Source: an uncultured Akkermansia sp.
Lineage (GTDB): Bacteria; Verrucomicrobiota; Verrucomicrobiia; Verrucomicrobiales; Akkermansiaceae
NCBI GenBank assembly: GCA_947588645.1
Contig: CANPYO010000006.1
Location: 1-42,615, forward strand
Length of the DNA stretch: 42,615 nucleotides
Direction of reading: 5' to 3'
The position numbers and the translations under genes are program-made. Positions 42,288-42,615 of this stretch are shown here, in pieces. The notes under the pieces were generated by a model, which worked only from the letters and a program-made list of their open reading frames with translations, ran no database searches and had not been told where the DNA came from. Numbering within the stretch: the stretch's first letter is position 1; every line of letters begins with the position of its first letter.

Positions 42288-42315
42288 ATTATAACACGTG
42301 CCCCCCGGATGAAAA
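42288..42315 (-). promoter_or_regulatory. Promoter of the membrane-protein/acyltransferase unit
   Basis: On the minus strand, TTTTCA (42310-42315), 16-bp spacer, a perfect TATAAT (42288-42293). The predicted start near 42281 gives a leader of about 4 nt before ATG 42277. Confidence 0.6.
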
Positions 42316-42365
42316 GCGAAAAAAACTCGACCGAATTCGTCGTAACCCTGAAATAGTTCGCTGCA

Positions 42366-42521
42366 GCACATGTGTCCCAATAAAATTTCCTCCGGGCTCA
42401 TTCACCCCATTCCTCATGCGTTCATGATCCGAAAAAATCCGCGCAGCGCGCGCTCACTTTCCAAATCGTAAATCGTAAATGACTTGCGTGTTGGGATCGT
42501 TTTTTCTTGGGACGGATGTGG
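42366..42521 (-). mobile_element. TIR-bounded intergenic element, short copy
   Basis: 156 bp bounded by GCACATGTGTCCCAA (42366-42380) and TTGGGACGGATGTGG (42507-42521), inverted repeats with 12 of 15 matches. It carries the conserved block (to 42421), a GATCCGAAAAAATC stretch shared with 6408-6425, a GC-alternating part (42440-42453), two ATCGTAA heptamers (42465-42478) and the segment 42485-42521 that is nearly identical to 19103-19140. The hairpin beside the heptamers is lost. The remaining 42522-42615 holds no gene that I can see; a TTGACA at 42568-42573 lacks a good -10. Confidence 0.6.
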
Positions 42522-42615
42522 TGTTGCAGGGAAAATTGATTCTGGCACCTCTAAAAACTCAAGATTTTTGACACAGGGGCAGTCCATGATACCTGATCCC
42601 CGGACATTTTGTTCT

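Overview
This 42.6-kb window reads as chromosomal housekeeping DNA of a diderm (Gram-negative) bacterium with tightly packed operons. Outer-membrane style genes (an OmpA-domain protein, a LpxL/HtrB-like acyltransferase, an M23 peptidase, an L,D-transpeptidase), the rpmH-rnpA-yidD-yidC block, an ELM1-family protein and the near absence of Shine-Dalgarno sequences fit a Verrucomicrobiota (Akkermansia-like) organism. That placement is an inference: no rRNA or other decisive marker is present. No tRNA, rRNA, CRISPR array, prophage or transposase gene was found.

Layout. 1-3124 (+): end of a trp operon (trpD truncated by the window edge, trpC, trpF) and a DUF805 membrane protein with a zinc-finger tail. 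3155-6072 (-): dapA-dapB-folK-panB. 6073-6620: two hairpin/heptamer repeat elements between the dapA and tyrS promoters. 6621-8656 (+): tyrS and a secreted hypothetical protein. 8825-16065 (+): a large SNF2 ATPase co-transcribed with oligopeptide ABC genes (binding lipoprotein and two permeases, no ATPase). 16072-18605 (-): argF-sufE-rRNA-methyltransferase-like-C_GCAxxG protein. 18606-19251: a long non-coding region with a TIR-bounded element that contains a string of perfect stem-loops. 19252-23101 (+): rpmH-rnpA-yidD-yidC and a thioredoxin-like lipoprotein. 23103-34686 (-): an apparent 12-gene, 11.6-kb operon (purE-pyrR-pyrB-pseudo-pyrC-ELM1-GT-GT-MBL nuclease-LDT-CPBP-thiL-rsmA::nudix) with no internal gap above 18 nt. 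34856-35431 (+): an ankyrin protein with a His/Cys-rich tail. 35694-39841 (-): M23 peptidase-OmpA-UvrD. 40030-42277 (-): a membrane-anchored hypothetical protein and a LpxL-like acyltransferase with a GT9-like C-terminal half.

The most interesting non-coding signal is a family of small intergenic elements: a covarying 12-bp hairpin, then 2-4 copies of a heptamer (consensus KTACGAT), then a GC-alternating segment. They occur in six of the seven intergenic gaps of 150 bp or more. One copy (6337-6565) has perfect 12-bp terminal inverted repeats and a perfect 10-bp flanking direct repeat, the signature of a transposed MITE. A second trend is that many predicted promoters place the transcription start at or within a few bases of the start codon, suggesting leaderless mRNAs.

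Several proteins look like fusions or catalytically dead paralogues: a dihydroorotase-like protein lacking metal ligands beside pyrB, a GT4 paralogue lacking both EX7E glutamates, RsmA fused to Nudix, and an acyltransferase fused to a half-GT9 domain.
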